From Oxalicibacterium flavum (lineage in GTDB: Bacteria; Pseudomonadota; Gammaproteobacteria; Burkholderiales; Burkholderiaceae_D): DNA of 64,000 nucleotides. The stretch covers positions 248,001 to 312,000 of the forward strand of contig NZ_BMCG01000004.1 in assembly GCF_014635065.1 (NCBI RefSeq). Reading direction: 5' to 3'. This document shows positions 16,491-26,507 of the stretch, one piece after another. The notes beneath the pieces are model-generated. The model made no database searches. It was not told where the DNA came from and saw only the letters and a program-made list of their open reading frames with translations. Position 1 is the stretch's first letter. Each line of letters opens with the position of its first letter. The translations under genes were made by a program, and so were the position numbers.

Positions 16491-16829
16491 GTGACTCCTA
16501 AAGCTGTCGTAGCCGCGCTTGGCGCATTGGCACAAGAAACACGTTTGAGCGTGTTTCGTCTTCTCGTACAAGCAGGGCGTGCTGGGCTATCAGCATCTCA
16601 AATTGCGGAAGGCATTGGCATCGCGCCGTCACTGCTCTCCTTCCATCTTAAAGAGCTTTTGCATGCCGGCTTGGTTACGCAAGAGCGTGAAGGTCGTTCA
16701 CTCATCTACGCAGCTGATTTTGATGCGATGAATGGACTGCTCGGGTACCTGACCGAGAACTGTTGCGGCGGAAATCCATGCTCTCCCGATTCAAAGGTTG
16801 CCTGTGCTACAGAAGGCGGCTGCACGTAG
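16491..16829 (+). CDS. arsR: ArsR-family arsenite-responsive repressor
   Basis: 112 residues from a GTG start behind AAGGA. The winged-helix core LSASQIAEGIGIAPSLLSFHLKELLHAGLV is typical of ArsR. Metalloid ligands are likely the C-terminal cysteines: Cys91 and Cys92 with Cys97 (CCGGNPC). This resembles the C-terminal trio described for the Acidithiobacillus ArsR rather than the CVC site within the recognition helix of plasmid R773 ArsR. It is the first gene of the ars operon. Confidence 0.9.
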   Translation: MTPKAVVAALGALAQETRLSVFRLLVQAGRAGLSASQIAEGIGIAPSLLSFHLKELLHAGLVTQEREGRSLIYAADFDAMNGLLGYLTENCCGGNPCSPDSKVACATEGGCT

Positions 16830-16898
16830 AAATCTTCGTTTCTCCACCAGCTATATCAGCGTGTACGTGCACGCTAATTCACTCTACAAAGGAAAATC

Positions 16899-17405
16899 AT
16901 GTCTAACAAGCAGTTCAATATCTTGTTTCTCTGTACTGGCAACTCCGCACGCTCCATCATGGCTGAAGCCCTTGTGACGACCATGGGCCATGGTCAATTC
17001 AAAGGCTACAGTGCTGGCAGTAACCCCAACGGCGTCGTCAATCCATATGCGATTGAGCAGGTCAAAAAGACGGGTTATCCAACGGACAATCTCCGTAGTA
17101 AAAGCTGGGACGAGTTCGCAGCACCTGATGCGCCTCACATGGACTTCATCATCACTGTTTGCGACAACGCCGCTGGCGAAGTGTGTCCAATCTGGCCAGG
17201 TCATCCATCATCGGCACATTGGGGATTTCAGGACCCTGCGGCTGTTGAAGGTACTGACGAAGACAAGCGTGCAGCATTCGAACGCGTCTTCAAGCAAATC
17301 TTGGCTCGCATGAACACCTTCGTCAGCTTGCCGCTCAACATGCTGGAGAAGCATGCCATTCATCAGGAAATCAAAAAGATTGGCGCAACTCCTGTTGCTG
17401 AGTAA
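16899..17405 (+). CDS. arsC: Arsenate reductase, low-molecular-weight phosphatase type
   Basis: 168 residues. The P-loop FLCTGNSARS places the nucleophile at Cys12. Cys88 and Cys96 (TVCDNAAGEVCPIWPG) are positioned for the resolving disulfide relay, and the Asp of WGFQDPA is the acid. It reduces arsenate to arsenite, which the next gene exports. The family is thioredoxin- or glutathione-coupled; which reductant is used here is not visible. AAAGGAAA precedes the start and acr3 follows after 9 nt. Confidence 0.9.
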   Translation: MSNKQFNILFLCTGNSARSIMAEALVTTMGHGQFKGYSAGSNPNGVVNPYAIEQVKKTGYPTDNLRSKSWDEFAAPDAPHMDFIITVCDNAAGEVCPIWPGHPSSAHWGFQDPAAVEGTDEDKRAAFERVFKQILARMNTFVSLPLNMLEKHAIHQEIKKIGATPVAE

Positions 17406-17414
17406 GGACAGAAG

Positions 17415-18452
17415 ATGGGACGCTTCGAACGATACCTGACAGTATGGGTTGGCTTGTGCATCATTGCAGGTGTCATCCTCGGGAAGCTCTTCCCATCTCT
17501 GTTCCAATCCCTTGCCCAAATGGAAGTCGCACAGGTCAATCTGCCTGTCGGCCTTCTCATCTGGGTAATGATTATCCCGATGCTGGTCAAAATCGACTTC
17601 TCTGCGCTCTCACAGGTGAAAAATCATTGGCGCGGCATTGGTGTGACACTAGTCATCAACTGGTTAGTCAAGCCATTCTCGATGGCACTACTGGGCTGGC
17701 TCTTCATTCGACATGTCTTCGCAGATTGGCTGCCGGCAGACCAGATTGACAGCTACATCGCTGGCCTAATCCTGCTTGCGGCTGCGCCCTGTACGGCAAT
17801 GGTGTTTGTGTGGAGCCAGCTATGCAAGGGCGATCCTTACTTCACGCTATCGCAAGTAGCATTGAACGACGCCATCATGATTGTGGCGTTTGCACCGTTG
17901 GTTGCACTGCTTCTCGGCATGGCATCCATTACGGTGCCGTGGGATACGCTTATCACGTCGGTCGGCTTGTACATCATCGTGCCGGTTGTCTTGGCGCAGA
18001 TGATTCGAAAGACACTGCTCAAGCAAGGACCAGATGCCTTGACAAAGGTCTCCCAGCAGTTGGGACCGTTCTCGATAGCGGCCCTGTTGTTGACGTTGGT
18101 CTTGCTGTTTGCTTTCCAGGGTGAAGCTATAACCGAACAACCGCTTGTTATCGGCATCCTTGCTATCCCCATCCTGATTCAGGTCTTCCTGAACTCAGGG
18201 CTGGCTTACGTACTAAACCGCAAGCTCGGTGTGGCGCACTGCGTTGCAGGGCCATCCAGCCTCATCGGTGCTTCAAATTTCTTTGAGTTATCCGTAGCGA
18301 CCGCCATTAGCCTCTTCGGCTTTCAGTCTGGAGCGGCCTTGGCAACCGTGGTCGGCGTACTGATAGAAGTGCCGGTCATGCTGTTAGTCGTCGGCATCGT
18401 CAATCGGTCACAGGGTTGGTACGAGGCAGGCATTGGAAGCAATGGGAAATGA
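17415..18452 (+). CDS. acr3: ACR3-type arsenite efflux permease
   Basis: 345 residues, about ten transmembrane helices, inner membrane. The essential cysteine lies in [16 protein letters not shown] (Cys126), and the C-terminal half-repeat carries a [19 protein letters not shown] motif of the bile/arsenite/riboflavin transporter superfamily. It exports As(III) by proton antiport. It sits tightly between arsC (9 nt) and arsH (1 nt), implying one transcript. Confidence 0.92.
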   Translation: MGRFERYLTVWVGLCIIAGVILGKLFPSLFQSLAQMEVAQVNLPVGLLIWVMIIPMLVKIDFSALSQVKNHWRGIGVTLVINWLVKPFSMALLGWLFIRHVFADWLPADQIDSYIAGLILLAAAPCTAMVFVWSQLCKGDPYFTLSQVALNDAIMIVAFAPLVALLLGMASITVPWDTLITSVGLYIIVPVVLAQMIRKTLLKQGPDALTKVSQQLGPFSIAALLLTLVLLFAFQGEAITEQPLVIGILAIPILIQVFLNSGLAYVLNRKLGVAHCVAGPSSLIGASNFFELSVATAISLFGFQSGAALATVVGVLIEVPVMLLVVGIVNRSQGWYEAGIGSNGK

Positions 18453-18453
18453 C

Positions 18454-19188
18454 ATGACAAACAGCAATGCAGAACTACCAAATTTATCGTCTCAACTCGA
18501 CATACCCACACACGCGCAGTTAGACGCATCGGGCGTCTCCAAGCATCCACCTCGAATTCTTCTGCTGTATGGCTCGCTTCGTGAGCGTTCATACAGCAAG
18601 CTATTGACGCTGGAAGCTGAAAGAATCCTGAAGCACTTTGGTGCCGAAACAAGAGTCTTCGACCCGACTGGCTTGCCAACGGTCGATAGCTGCCCAGCAG
18701 ACCATCCAAAAGTGCAGGAGCTACGCAATCTATCTGCATGGTCTGAAGGTCATGCCTGGTGCAGTCCCGAGCGTCATGGCGCAATGACGGGTGTATTTAA
18801 ATCCCAGATTGACTGGTTGCCACTTGAAGTCGGCAGCATCCGCCCTACGCAAGGGCGAACGCTGGCGGTGATGCAAGTGAGCGGCGGCAGCCAGTCATTT
18901 AACGCTGTCAATCAGTTGCGTGTACTCGGCCGCTGGATGCGCATGGTCACTATCCCGAATCAAAGTTCGGTTGCCAAGGCATTCGAAGAGTTCGATGACG
19001 CCGGGCGGATGAAGCCATCCAGCTATTACGACCGCTTGGTCGACGTGATGGAAGAACTGTACAAGTTCACACTTCTTGTTCGCGACCGGTCGGAATACCT
19101 AACCGACCGATACAGCGAACGTAATGCAGAACAAGAGAAACAACGGGCTGCCTTGGCAGCTAAGGCCATGAGTCATGAAAGGAAGTAA
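18454..19188 (+). CDS. arsH: ArsH, NADPH-dependent FMN reductase / organoarsenical oxidase
   Basis: 244 residues from ATG 18454, one base after the acr3 stop. The flavodoxin-like fold is indicated by [15 protein letters not shown] (phosphate loop) and by [36 protein letters not shown] follows. Family members oxidise trivalent organoarsenicals such as methylarsenite and reduce azo dyes or quinones. An upstream in-frame ATG at 18433 overlaps acr3 and is less likely. A strong terminator at 19361 ends the operon. Confidence 0.9.
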   Translation: MTNSNAELPNLSSQLDIPTHAQLDASGVSKHPPRILLLYGSLRERSYSKLLTLEAERILKHFGAETRVFDPTGLPTVDSCPADHPKVQELRNLSAWSEGHAWCSPERHGAMTGVFKSQIDWLPLEVGSIRPTQGRTLAVMQVSGGSQSFNAVNQLRVLGRWMRMVTIPNQSSVAKAFEEFDDAGRMKPSSYYDRLVDVMEELYKFTLLVRDRSEYLTDRYSERNAEQEKQRAALAAKAMSHERK

Positions 19189-19578
19189 GCAAGAGGTCCG
19201 CTATTGGCCGATTGCGGACGTTAGCCAATACGAATCGGTGGCAATGTTTATCCGAATATCATTCAGCGGCATTTATCCCCAATATCTGAAGCCATGAACA
19301 CGTTAGGAACTGGCTTTTGAAGAATTGGTGGACGTTCGAAAACTAATCTGAGAAGTGTAAAAACAGCCGGGAAATCCCGGCTGTTTTCTTGTGAGATGGA
19401 AAGCTAACGCGTGTTGTTTGGGCTTTCTCAGTTTGCTTCTGCTAAGAGTACATTCAGGCGGCTCTTGGTATTGTTGCGAGTTCATTCTACGGCTTTGGGG
19501 CCATCTATTCTATGACTTCGAAATCAATTCTATGACTCTGATAACAATGAACATTCAGTGCAATTGCCGAATGATGCT
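19189..19578. other. 390-bp region between arsH and glmS
   Basis: Lower GC than the surroundings. It contains the ars terminator and a short direct repeat TTCTATGACT at about 19508 and 19528 near the glmS stop. No gene, attachment site or insertion-sequence end was recognised. Confidence 0.5.
19361..19386 (+). terminator. Intrinsic terminator of the ars operon
   Basis: AAACAGCCGGG and CCCGGCTGTTT form an 11-bp stem with an AAAT loop, followed by T-rich sequence. A-rich sequence on the other side makes it potentially bidirectional. Confidence 0.85.
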
Positions 19579-21396
19579 TTATTCCACCGTCACCGACTTC
19601 GCCAGATTGCGCGGCTTGTCGACGTCCGTGCCGCGCGCCAGCGCGGTGTGATAGGCGAGTAGTTGCAGCGGTACCACGTGCAGGATGGGCGACAGCAGGC
19701 CGTAGTGCTCGGGCATGCGGATCACGTGCACGCCTTCGCTGCTGGTGATGCGCGAATCGCCATCGGCAAACACGTAGAGCTCGCCGCCGCGTGCGCGCAC
19801 TTCCTGCATGTTGGACTTCAACTTCTCGATCATCGAATCGGCCGGCGCCACCGTGACAACCGGCATCTCTTCCGTCACCAGTGCCAGCGGACCGTGCTTG
19901 AGTTCGCCGGCCGGATAGGCTTCGGCGTGGATGTACGAGATTTCCTTGAGCTTGAGTGCGCCTTCGAGCGCGATCGGGTAGTGGATGCCGCGGCCGAGGA
20001 AGAGCGCGTTTTCCTTGCGTGCGAAGGCTTCGGCCCACGCGATGATCTGCGGCTCCAACGCCAGCACGGCGGTGATGGCGGCCGGCAGGTGGCGCATTTC
20101 CTTGAGGAAGGCGACTTCCCTTTCCTCCGGCAGGCGACCCTTGACCTGCGCCAGCGTCAGCGTCAGCAGGAACAGCGCGGCAAGCTGGGTGGTGAAGGCC
20201 TTGGTGGAGGCGACGCCGACTTCGACGCCCGCGCGCGTGATGTAGGCCAGCGCGCATTCGCGCACCATGGCACTGGTGGCGGCGTTGCAGATCGTCAGCG
20301 TGTGCTGCATGTCTTGTGACTGCGCATGGCGCAGCGCGGCCAGCGTGTCGGCGGTCTCGCCGCTTTGCGAGATGGTGACGACCAGCGCGTTCGGATTCGG
20401 CACGCTGTCGCGGTAGCGGTATTCGCTGGCGATCTCGACGTCGGTGCGCACGCCGGCGACGGCTTCGAGCCAGTACTTGGCGGTCAGGCCCGCGTAGTAG
20501 CTGGTGCCGCAGGCGAGAATCAGCACCGAGTCGATCTTCTTGAAGACCTTGTAGGCGTCGTCGCCGAAGATGTCGGGCGTGATGCTCTCGACGCCTTCGA
20601 GCGTGTCGGCAATGGCGCGCGGCTGCTCGAAGATTTCCTTCTGCATGTAGTGGCGATACGGGCCGAGCTCGACCGCGCCGGTATGCGCGTGCACGGTCTT
20701 GACCTCGCGTGCGACCTGGCGGCCGTTGGCGTCAACGATCCAGATGCGCTGCATCTGCAGATCGACCACATCGCCTTCTTCCAGATAGATGATCTGGTCG
20801 GTGGTGCCGGCTAGCGCCAGTGCGTCGGAGGCGAGGAAATTTTCGCCATCGCCCAGGCCCACGATCAGCGGCGAACCGCGTCGTGCGCCGACCACGCGGT
20901 GTGGCTCGTCGCGGCAGAACACCGCGATCGCGAAGGCGCCGGTCAGACGCCGCGTGGCGAGCTGCACGGTTTCGAACAGATCGCCCGTATAAAGGTGATC
21001 GACAAGGTGAGCGATTACTTCGGTATCGGTCTGGCTTTCGAATTCATAGCCGGCGGCGCGCAGTTCATCGCGCAGTTCGTCGTGATTTTCGATGATGCCG
21101 TTGTGCACGAGGGCGATGCGGCCGCGTGAGAAATGCGGATGCGCATTATGCGAGGCGGGCGCGCCGTGCGTGGCCCAGCGCGTGTGGGCGATGCCGGTAA
21201 AGCCTTCGAGGTGCGCTTCGGCGACCTGCTTTTCGAGCTCGGCCACGCGCGAAGTGCTGCGCGAACGCTCGAGCTTGCCTTCGATGTGCAGCGCGATGCC
21301 GCAGGAATCATAGCCGCGGTATTCGAGGCGTTTCAGTCCTTCGACCAGGATGGGAGTGATGTTGCGTTGCGCAACCGCGCCGACGATACCGCACAT
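19579..21396 (-). CDS. glmS: Glutamine-fructose-6-phosphate aminotransferase (isomerizing)
   Basis: 605 residues. The N-terminal glutaminase domain begins [10 protein letters not shown] with the catalytic Cys2 and has HTRWATHG. Two SIS sugar-isomerase domains follow ([18 protein letters not shown] and [12 protein letters not shown]). The C-terminus [20 protein letters not shown] is the family standard. It makes glucosamine-6-phosphate for cell-wall precursors. It is divergent from the Lrp-type regulator at 21543. No ribozyme-like leader was seen, as expected for a Gram-negative. Confidence 0.97.
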   Translation of the reverse strand: MCGIVGAVAQRNITPILVEGLKRLEYRGYDSCGIALHIEGKLERSRSTSRVAELEKQVAEAHLEGFTGIAHTRWATHGAPASHNAHPHFSRGRIALVHNGIIENHDELRDELRAAGYEFESQTDTEVIAHLVDHLYTGDLFETVQLATRRLTGAFAIAVFCRDEPHRVVGARRGSPLIVGLGDGENFLASDALALAGTTDQIIYLEEGDVVDLQMQRIWIVDANGRQVAREVKTVHAHTGAVELGPYRHYMQKEIFEQPRAIADTLEGVESITPDIFGDDAYKVFKKIDSVLILACGTSYYAGLTAKYWLEAVAGVRTDVEIASEYRYRDSVPNPNALVVTISQSGETADTLAALRHAQSQDMQHTLTICNAATSAMVRECALAYITRAGVEVGVASTKAFTTQLAALFLLTLTLAQVKGRLPEEREVAFLKEMRHLPAAITAVLALEPQIIAWAEAFARKENALFLGRGIHYPIALEGALKLKEISYIHAEAYPAGELKHGPLALVTEEMPVVTVAPADSMIEKLKSNMQEVRARGGELYVFADGDSRITSSEGVHVIRMPEHYGLLSPILHVVPLQLLAYHTALARGTDVDKPRNLAKSVTVE

Positions 21397-21542
21397 GATG
21401 AGCCTTGCTGAAATAGGGAAGATGGCTCATCCTAGCGAAGCGCGGATGAAATAAGGTTTCGAAATTATGAATAATTTGGTTTATTATTTCTCGTTGATGC
21501 TATATTGAAATAATATTTCAAATCATATTCATATTTGACTGA

Positions 21543-22013
21543 ATGGATGCTGAAATCGAACTCGATGAACTGGACCGCCGCATCCTGAACGCCCTACAAG
21601 CCGATGCGTCGCTGACCAACGCCGATCTGGCGGCGGCCGTGCATGCATCGCCGCCGACCTGCCTGCGCCGCGTCAAGCGCCTGACCGATGCCGGCGTGAT
21701 CGAAAAGCAGGTCGCCATTGTCGCGCCGCACAAGGTTGGACTCGGCCTCACCGCCATCGTCGAGATCACGCTCGACAACCAGGCGGCCGAGCGCCAGACC
21801 GAGTTCGAGCAGTTGGTGGCCGACGAGCGCGCGGTGCTGCAGTGCTATCGCGTCTCGCCGGGGCCGGATTTCGTGCTGCTGGTGCAGGTGGCCGACATGC
21901 CGGCCTACAACGCGCTCGTGCATCGGCTGTTCGCCGCGCATGCGAATGTGCGCAACGTGAAGACCTTCTTCTCCGTGCATCGCAGCAAGTTCGACACGCG
22001 CATCGACGTCTGA
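21543..22013 (+). CDS. Lrp/AsnC-family transcriptional regulator
   Basis: 156 residues. The N-terminal helix-turn-helix is in LDRRILNALQADASLTNADLAAAVHASPPTCLRRVKRL and the C-terminal RAM domain in AIVEITLDN, CYRVSPGPDFVLLVQVAD and NVRNVKTFFSVHRSK. Such proteins usually sense amino acids. The divergent neighbour glmS is 146 bp away with an AT-rich spacer, the expected location for autoregulatory sites; control of glmS is not implied by family knowledge. It is convergent with the LysR gene. Confidence 0.88.
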   Translation: MDAEIELDELDRRILNALQADASLTNADLAAAVHASPPTCLRRVKRLTDAGVIEKQVAIVAPHKVGLGLTAIVEITLDNQAAERQTEFEQLVADERAVLQCYRVSPGPDFVLLVQVADMPAYNALVHRLFAAHANVRNVKTFFSVHRSKFDTRIDV

Positions 22014-22038
22014 TCGCGCGCGGTGCGGATCGGCGGCG

Positions 22039-22920
22039 TTAGAACATTTCGAGAAACTTCCTCGCCGCCGCCGACAGCCGCTGGCCCTTGAGCCAGGTGA
22101 TCGCCACCGATGACTCGAGCCGGCAATCCGTGATCTCCATGATGTGCAATGCCTCACTGGGTTTGAGCGCCGCCGCCGAGCGCGGCACGATGGCGGCGCC
22201 CATGCCGAGTTCCACTAGTGTCAGCAGCGCCGTCACGTTGTCGCTCTCGCAGAACACGGTCGGTTCGACCCCGGCCGCGCGCAGCGCATCCGACACCATG
22301 TCGTGACATTGAATGCCCTGCTGCCGGTGCATGAGCAGCAGCGGCTGGCGCGCCAGCTCGGCCAGCGAAATGCTGGGCGGGCGCGCCTGTCCTTGCGCGG
22401 TACGCGTCACGGCGACCCACGGTTCGGTGACGAGCGGCTTGATCTCGTAGGCGTTTTCATCCACCGGCAGCCGCACGATGCCGATCTCGATCACGTGCGC
22501 ATCCAGCAGTTCGAGCACGCGATAGGTATTGCCCTCGCGCCACTGGAAGCTTACTTCCGGATAGGCGGCATGGAAGGCGGCAATGCGCGATGGCATGGTC
22601 AGGTGGCCGATGCCGGGCGGGCTGCCGATGCCGAGCGTGCCGCGCAGGCCTTGGTCGAACTCGCGGATTTCCTTGGTCGTGTTGTCAACCAGGCCGACGA
22701 TCTGCTCGGCGCGCTGGTAGAGCGCGTGGCCGGCTTCGGTCAGGCGCAGGCGCTTGTTGGTGCGCTCGATGAGTTGCACGCCGAGTTCCTCTTCCAGCGT
22801 TTTCAGTTGCAGGCTCAGCGGCGGCTGTGCCATGTGCAGGCGCCGCGCGGCGCGGCTGATCTGGCCTTCCTCGACGATGGCCATGAAATATTTGAGTTGG
22901 CGCAGGTCCATGTCTTTCAT
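22039..22920 (-). CDS. LysR-family transcriptional regulator
   Basis: 293 residues. The N-terminal winged helix MDLRQLKYFMAIVEEGQISRAARRLHMAQPPLSLQ is followed by a periplasmic-binding-like effector domain (GIGSPPGIGHL, LLLMHRQQGIQCHD). It is divergent from an MFS transporter gene 95 bp away, the classic LysR arrangement, so it probably activates that gene in response to a ligand. An ATACTA/TAGTAT inverted pair at the regulator end of the spacer may be part of its binding site. Confidence 0.9.
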   Translation of the reverse strand: MKDMDLRQLKYFMAIVEEGQISRAARRLHMAQPPLSLQLKTLEEELGVQLIERTNKRLRLTEAGHALYQRAEQIVGLVDNTTKEIREFDQGLRGTLGIGSPPGIGHLTMPSRIAAFHAAYPEVSFQWREGNTYRVLELLDAHVIEIGIVRLPVDENAYEIKPLVTEPWVAVTRTAQGQARPPSISLAELARQPLLLMHRQQGIQCHDMVSDALRAAGVEPTVFCESDNVTALLTLVELGMGAAIVPRSAAALKPSEALHIMEITDCRLESSVAITWLKGQRLSAAARKFLEMF

Positions 22921-23015
22921 ACTAAATGCATATGATGAAGCGACAAATATAGTATTTTTCTTATGATCGTGCCGCGGCTAGACTGCCTTTTCCATTTTCA
23001 GAATCGGGAAGTTCG

Positions 23016-24191
23016 ATGCTGCGTAAAACAACAGTCTGGATCATGGCCGTGACGGGCGGCATGGTGGTCGCCAACAACTATTACAACCAGCCGCTGCTGG
23101 TGGAGTTCGCCCATACCTTCGGCGTGACCGAAAAGGCGGCCGGTCCCGTGGCCGCGCTCACGCAGTTCGGCTATGCGGTCGGCATGCTGCTGTTCCTGCC
23201 CTTGAGCGACATGTTCGAGCGGCGCCGCATGATCCGCCTGCTGCTGCTGGCGGCGACGCTGGCGCTGATCGCCACCGCGCTGTCGCCGTCCATCCACTGG
23301 CTGATCGTGGCGGGTTTCGCGGTCGGCTTCACTTCGGTGGTGCCGCAACTGGTCACGCCCTTCGCAGCGCAACTGGCCGATCCCAAGGAGCGCGGCAGCG
23401 TGGTCGGCATCGTGATGGGCGGGCTGCTGACCGGCATCCTGTTGTCGCGCACGATCGCCGGTTTCGTCGGCGCGCATCTGGGCTGGCAGGCCATGTACTG
23501 GATCGCGGCCGGATTGATGGTCGTGCTGTTCTTCGTTCTCGGCCGCACGCTGCCGCAGGGACCGCCGACCTTCGAGGGCAGCTATGGTTCGCTGCTCAAG
23601 TCGCTGGCCGAACTGGTGCGCACCCAGCCGGTGCTGCGCGAAACCTCGCTGGTGGCGGCCCTGCAGTTCGCGGCCTTCAGCGCCTTCTGGACCACGCTGG
23701 TATTTCACCTGCACAGTTTTCCCGAGCAGTACGGCAGCGACGTGGCCGGCATGTTCGGCGTCATCGGCGTGCTCGGCGCGATGGCGGCGCCCTACGCGGG
23801 CAAGTTGTCGGACCGTACCGGCGCACGCCTGACGGTGATGTTGAGCAGCATCGTCTTCGTGCTCGCCTTCCTGGCGTTCGCCGCCTTCGGTTACGGCCTG
23901 GTCGGGCTCGCGTTCGGTGTGGTGTTGCTGGACCTCGGCATGCAGTCGGGCCACGTGTCCAACATGACGCGCAACTTCGCGCTGAAGAAAGAGGCGATGG
24001 GGCGTGTGAACACCGTCTATAACGTCACGCGCTTCCTCGGCGGCGGTATCGGCTCGGTGGTCGGCAACGTCGCGTGGAGCCACTGGCGCTGGCCCGGCGT
24101 ATGCGCGATGGGCGTGGTCCTGTGCCTGCTGGCGGTGGCGGTGCAGCTGTACTACGGGCGACGCTATGCAGCCGCGGCGCCGGCACAATGA
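23016..24191 (+). CDS. Major facilitator superfamily transporter (YgaY-like)
   Basis: 391 residues with about twelve transmembrane helices, inner membrane. The cytoplasmic loop 2-3 motif appears as LPLSDMFERRRMIRL and the second-half equivalent as GKLSDRTGARLTV. The start NNYYNQPLLVEFA is characteristic of a drug/sugar efflux-like group annotated YgaY. The substrate is unknown. It is divergent from and probably controlled by the LysR regulator. It ends at a bidirectional terminator shared with glmU. Confidence 0.88.
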   Translation: MLRKTTVWIMAVTGGMVVANNYYNQPLLVEFAHTFGVTEKAAGPVAALTQFGYAVGMLLFLPLSDMFERRRMIRLLLLAATLALIATALSPSIHWLIVAGFAVGFTSVVPQLVTPFAAQLADPKERGSVVGIVMGGLLTGILLSRTIAGFVGAHLGWQAMYWIAAGLMVVLFFVLGRTLPQGPPTFEGSYGSLLKSLAELVRTQPVLRETSLVAALQFAAFSAFWTTLVFHLHSFPEQYGSDVAGMFGVIGVLGAMAAPYAGKLSDRTGARLTVMLSSIVFVLAFLAFAAFGYGLVGLAFGVVLLDLGMQSGHVSNMTRNFALKKEAMGRVNTVYNVTRFLGGGIGSVVGNVAWSHWRWPGVCAMGVVLCLLAVAVQLYYGRRYAAAAPAQ

Positions 24192-24194
24192 AAA

Positions 24195-24222
24195 AACGGG
24201 CCCGCGGGCCCGTTCTTCTTTT
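24195..24222. terminator. Bidirectional terminator between MFS gene and glmU
   Basis: AACGGGCCCG-CGGGCCCGTT is a perfect palindrome flanked by an A-run on the left and TCTTCTTTT on the right. It can terminate transcripts arriving from both converging genes. Confidence 0.85.
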
Positions 24223-24233
24223 CATGGTCCAAC

Positions 24234-25589
24234 CTACTTCTTCTTGACCGGCCGCTTCCAGTTCTCGACCGTCACCTGCTTCGCGCGCGCAACGGTCAGC
24301 TTGTCCGCCGGCGCATCCTTGGTCAGCGTGGTGCCGGCGCCGAGCGTGGCGCCCTTGCCGACGCGGATTGGCGCCACCAGTTGCGTGGCGCTGCCGACGA
24401 ATACGTCGTCCTCGATCACCGTGCGCGACTTGTTGACGCCGTCGTAGTTGCAGGTGATGGTGCCGGCGCCGAGGTTGACGCGTGAGCCGACCGTGGAGTC
24501 GCCGACATAGGTCAGGTGGTTGGCCTTGCTGTGGGCGGCGATCTCGCTGTTCTTCACTTCCACGAAGTTGCCGATGTGGACGTCCTCCGCCAGCACGGTG
24601 CCCGGGCGCAGGCGCGCATAGGGGCCGATGATGCACTCGGGGCCGACCACGGCCTGCTCGAAATGCGAGTAGGGACGAATGTGCGTCTGCGCACCGATGC
24701 GCGTATCGCGGATCACGCAATATGCATCGACGCGCACGCCGTCGGCCAGCACGACGTCGCCTTCGAAGATGCAGCCGACGTCGATGCTGACGTCGCGTCC
24801 GCAGGTCAGCGCGCCGCGCACGTCGATGCGCGCCGGATCGGCCAGCGTCACGCCCTGTTCGAGCAGGGCATGCGCGATGTTGCGCTGGTGCGTGCGTTCA
24901 AGTTCGGCCAGCTGCACCTTGCTGTTGACGCCGTGCGTTTCCCACACGTGGTCTGGCTGCGCGGAGACGACTTCCACGCCGTCGCGCACGGTGGCGGCCA
25001 CGATGTCGGTCAGGTAGTACTCGCCCTGCGCATTGTTGTTGGACAGGTTGGCCAGCCAGTTCTTGAGCAGACCGGTCGGCGCCACCATGATGCCAGTGTT
25101 GACCTCGTGGATTGCACGCTGCGCTTCGTTCGCATCCTTCTGCTCGACGATGGCGCGGATCTTCCCGTCCTCGCGCACGATGCGGCCGTAGCCGGTCGGG
25201 TCCGCCAGATCGACAGTCAGGATGCCGAGCTTGTCGTTGTCGGCGATCGCCAGCAGGCGGCGCAGCGAGGCGGCGGTGGTCAGCGGCACGTCGCCGTAGA
25301 GGATCAGCGTCGGCACGCTGAAGTCGAGCTGCGGTACCGCCTGCATGACGGCATGGCCGGTACCGAGTTGCGGCTCCTGTCTGGCGAAGCAGAGATCGGC
25401 AGCCTGCAGCGTTTGCGGTACCTGTTCGCCGCCGTGGCCGTAGATCACGCACAGGCGCGACGGCGAAAGCTGGCGCGCGGTATCGATGACGTGGGACAGC
25501 AGCGGTTTGCCGGCGAGCGGATGCAGGACCTTGGGCAGGGCGGACTGCATGCGTTTGCCCATGCCGGCGGCAAGAATGACGATGTTCAT
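24234..25589 (-). CDS. glmU: Bifunctional N-acetylglucosamine-1-phosphate uridyltransferase / glucosamine-1-phosphate acetyltransferase
   Basis: 451 residues from the ATG at 25587-25589. Residues 1 to about 230 are the uridyltransferase with [25 protein letters not shown]. The C-terminal half is a left-handed beta-helix of hexapeptide repeats ([24 protein letters not shown]). It completes UDP-GlcNAc synthesis downstream of glmS, 3 kb away and on the same strand. The much longer open frame upstream (to 25820) is not coding; the ribosome site is weak. It is divergent from the lipoprotein gene, with only 18 bp between the starts. Confidence 0.96.
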   Translation of the reverse strand: MNIVILAAGMGKRMQSALPKVLHPLAGKPLLSHVIDTARQLSPSRLCVIYGHGGEQVPQTLQAADLCFARQEPQLGTGHAVMQAVPQLDFSVPTLILYGDVPLTTAASLRRLLAIADNDKLGILTVDLADPTGYGRIVREDGKIRAIVEQKDANEAQRAIHEVNTGIMVAPTGLLKNWLANLSNNNAQGEYYLTDIVAATVRDGVEVVSAQPDHVWETHGVNSKVQLAELERTHQRNIAHALLEQGVTLADPARIDVRGALTCGRDVSIDVGCIFEGDVVLADGVRVDAYCVIRDTRIGAQTHIRPYSHFEQAVVGPECIIGPYARLRPGTVLAEDVHIGNFVEVKNSEIAAHSKANHLTYVGDSTVGSRVNLGAGTITCNYDGVNKSRTVIEDDVFVGSATQLVAPIRVGKGATLGAGTTLTKDAPADKLTVARAKQVTVENWKRPVKKK

Positions 25590-25607
25590 AAAAGGCCAGT
25601 GAAGAGA

Positions 25608-26504
25608 ATGCAAAATACTATCACGCAGAAGTCCCGTTTCCGGTGGCGCACGCTGCTGATCGTGGCGTTTGCCGGCCTGCTGGCAGCCTGCAGCGCGGCG
25701 CGCATCGGCTTCAACAACGGCACCACCGTTTCCTACTGGTGGCTCAACAGCTACGTCGATTTCGAAGGCGAGCAGAAGCCGTGGGTCAAGCGCCATATCG
25801 ACGAGCTGTTCGCCTGGCACCGCCGCACCCAGCTGCGCGGCTATGTCGAACTGGCTTCACGCATCCAGCGTCGCGACCTGGCGACTGTCACTGCCGAGCA
25901 ACTGCTGAGCGATTACGAGGACGGCAAGACGCGCGTCCTCGCCATCACCGACAAGGCTGCGCCCGAACTGGCCGACCTCGCGCTGTCGCTGACGCCGGAG
26001 CAGATCGTCAACATCGAGGACAAGCTCGAGAAGAACAACCGGAAATTCCGCAAGGAATACCTGCAGGGCAGCAAGGAGAAGCGGCAGGAATTCCGCTACA
26101 AGAAGATGATGAAGCAGGCCGAATACTGGTTCGGCAACTTCAACCGCGAGCAGGAGGCAAAGCTGCGCCAGCTGTCGGATGCGCGGCCGCTGAACAACGA
26201 ACTGGTGTTCGAGGACAGGCTGCGCCGTCAACAGGAACTGATCGACCTGCTGCGCAAGATCCAGGCGCAGCGGCCGGCCAGGGAAGAGGCCGCACGCCTG
26301 ATTCGCGCCTACATCGCGGCCGCTTCCGACCGCTTCGGCAACCGCCAGCACCAGGCATTCTTCGATGCCACCGTTCGTGGCAATGCCGAACTGGTGGCCG
26401 GCATGATGCACCTGGCGACGCCGGCGCAGCGCTCGCACTTCGTCAAGACGCTGCAGGACTGGATCAGCGATTTCAACCGGCTGTCGGCGCTGGCGGAGTC
26501 CTGA
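25608..26504 (+). CDS. DUF6279-type lipoprotein
   Basis: 298 residues starting at ATG 25608 with AAGAGA before it. The N-terminus is a lipoprotein signal peptide with lipobox LLAAC (Cys about 24). The rest is charged and largely helical ([20 protein letters not shown]-like start, then [16 protein letters not shown]). It matches the family of betaproteobacterial and gammaproteobacterial lipoproteins called DUF6279, of unknown function. Its start is 18 bp from that of glmU in the opposite direction, so the two must share a very short promoter region or initiate inside each other. Confidence 0.75.
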   Translation: MQNTITQKSRFRWRTLLIVAFAGLLAACSAARIGFNNGTTVSYWWLNSYVDFEGEQKPWVKRHIDELFAWHRRTQLRGYVELASRIQRRDLATVTAEQLLSDYEDGKTRVLAITDKAAPELADLALSLTPEQIVNIEDKLEKNNRKFRKEYLQGSKEKRQEFRYKKMMKQAEYWFGNFNREQEAKLRQLSDARPLNNELVFEDRLRRQQELIDLLRKIQAQRPAREEAARLIRAYIAAASDRFGNRQHQAFFDATVRGNAELVAGMMHLATPAQRSHFVKTLQDWISDFNRLSALAES

Positions 26505-26507
26505 CTG

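Noticed and set aside
19499-19540. Direct repeat TTCTATGACT near the glmS stop as a transposition footprint
   Set aside because: Only 10 bp, with no element between the copies; chance or local slippage explains it.
22921-23015. ATACTA/TAGTAT inverted pair as a defined LysR operator
   Set aside because: The arms are short and 25 nt apart, without a T-N11-A core of clear symmetry; mentioned only as a possibility.
24516-25607. Open frame extending the DUF6279 lipoprotein far upstream across glmU
   Set aside because: It is antisense to glmU; the lipoprotein signal peptide and lipobox begin only at 25608.
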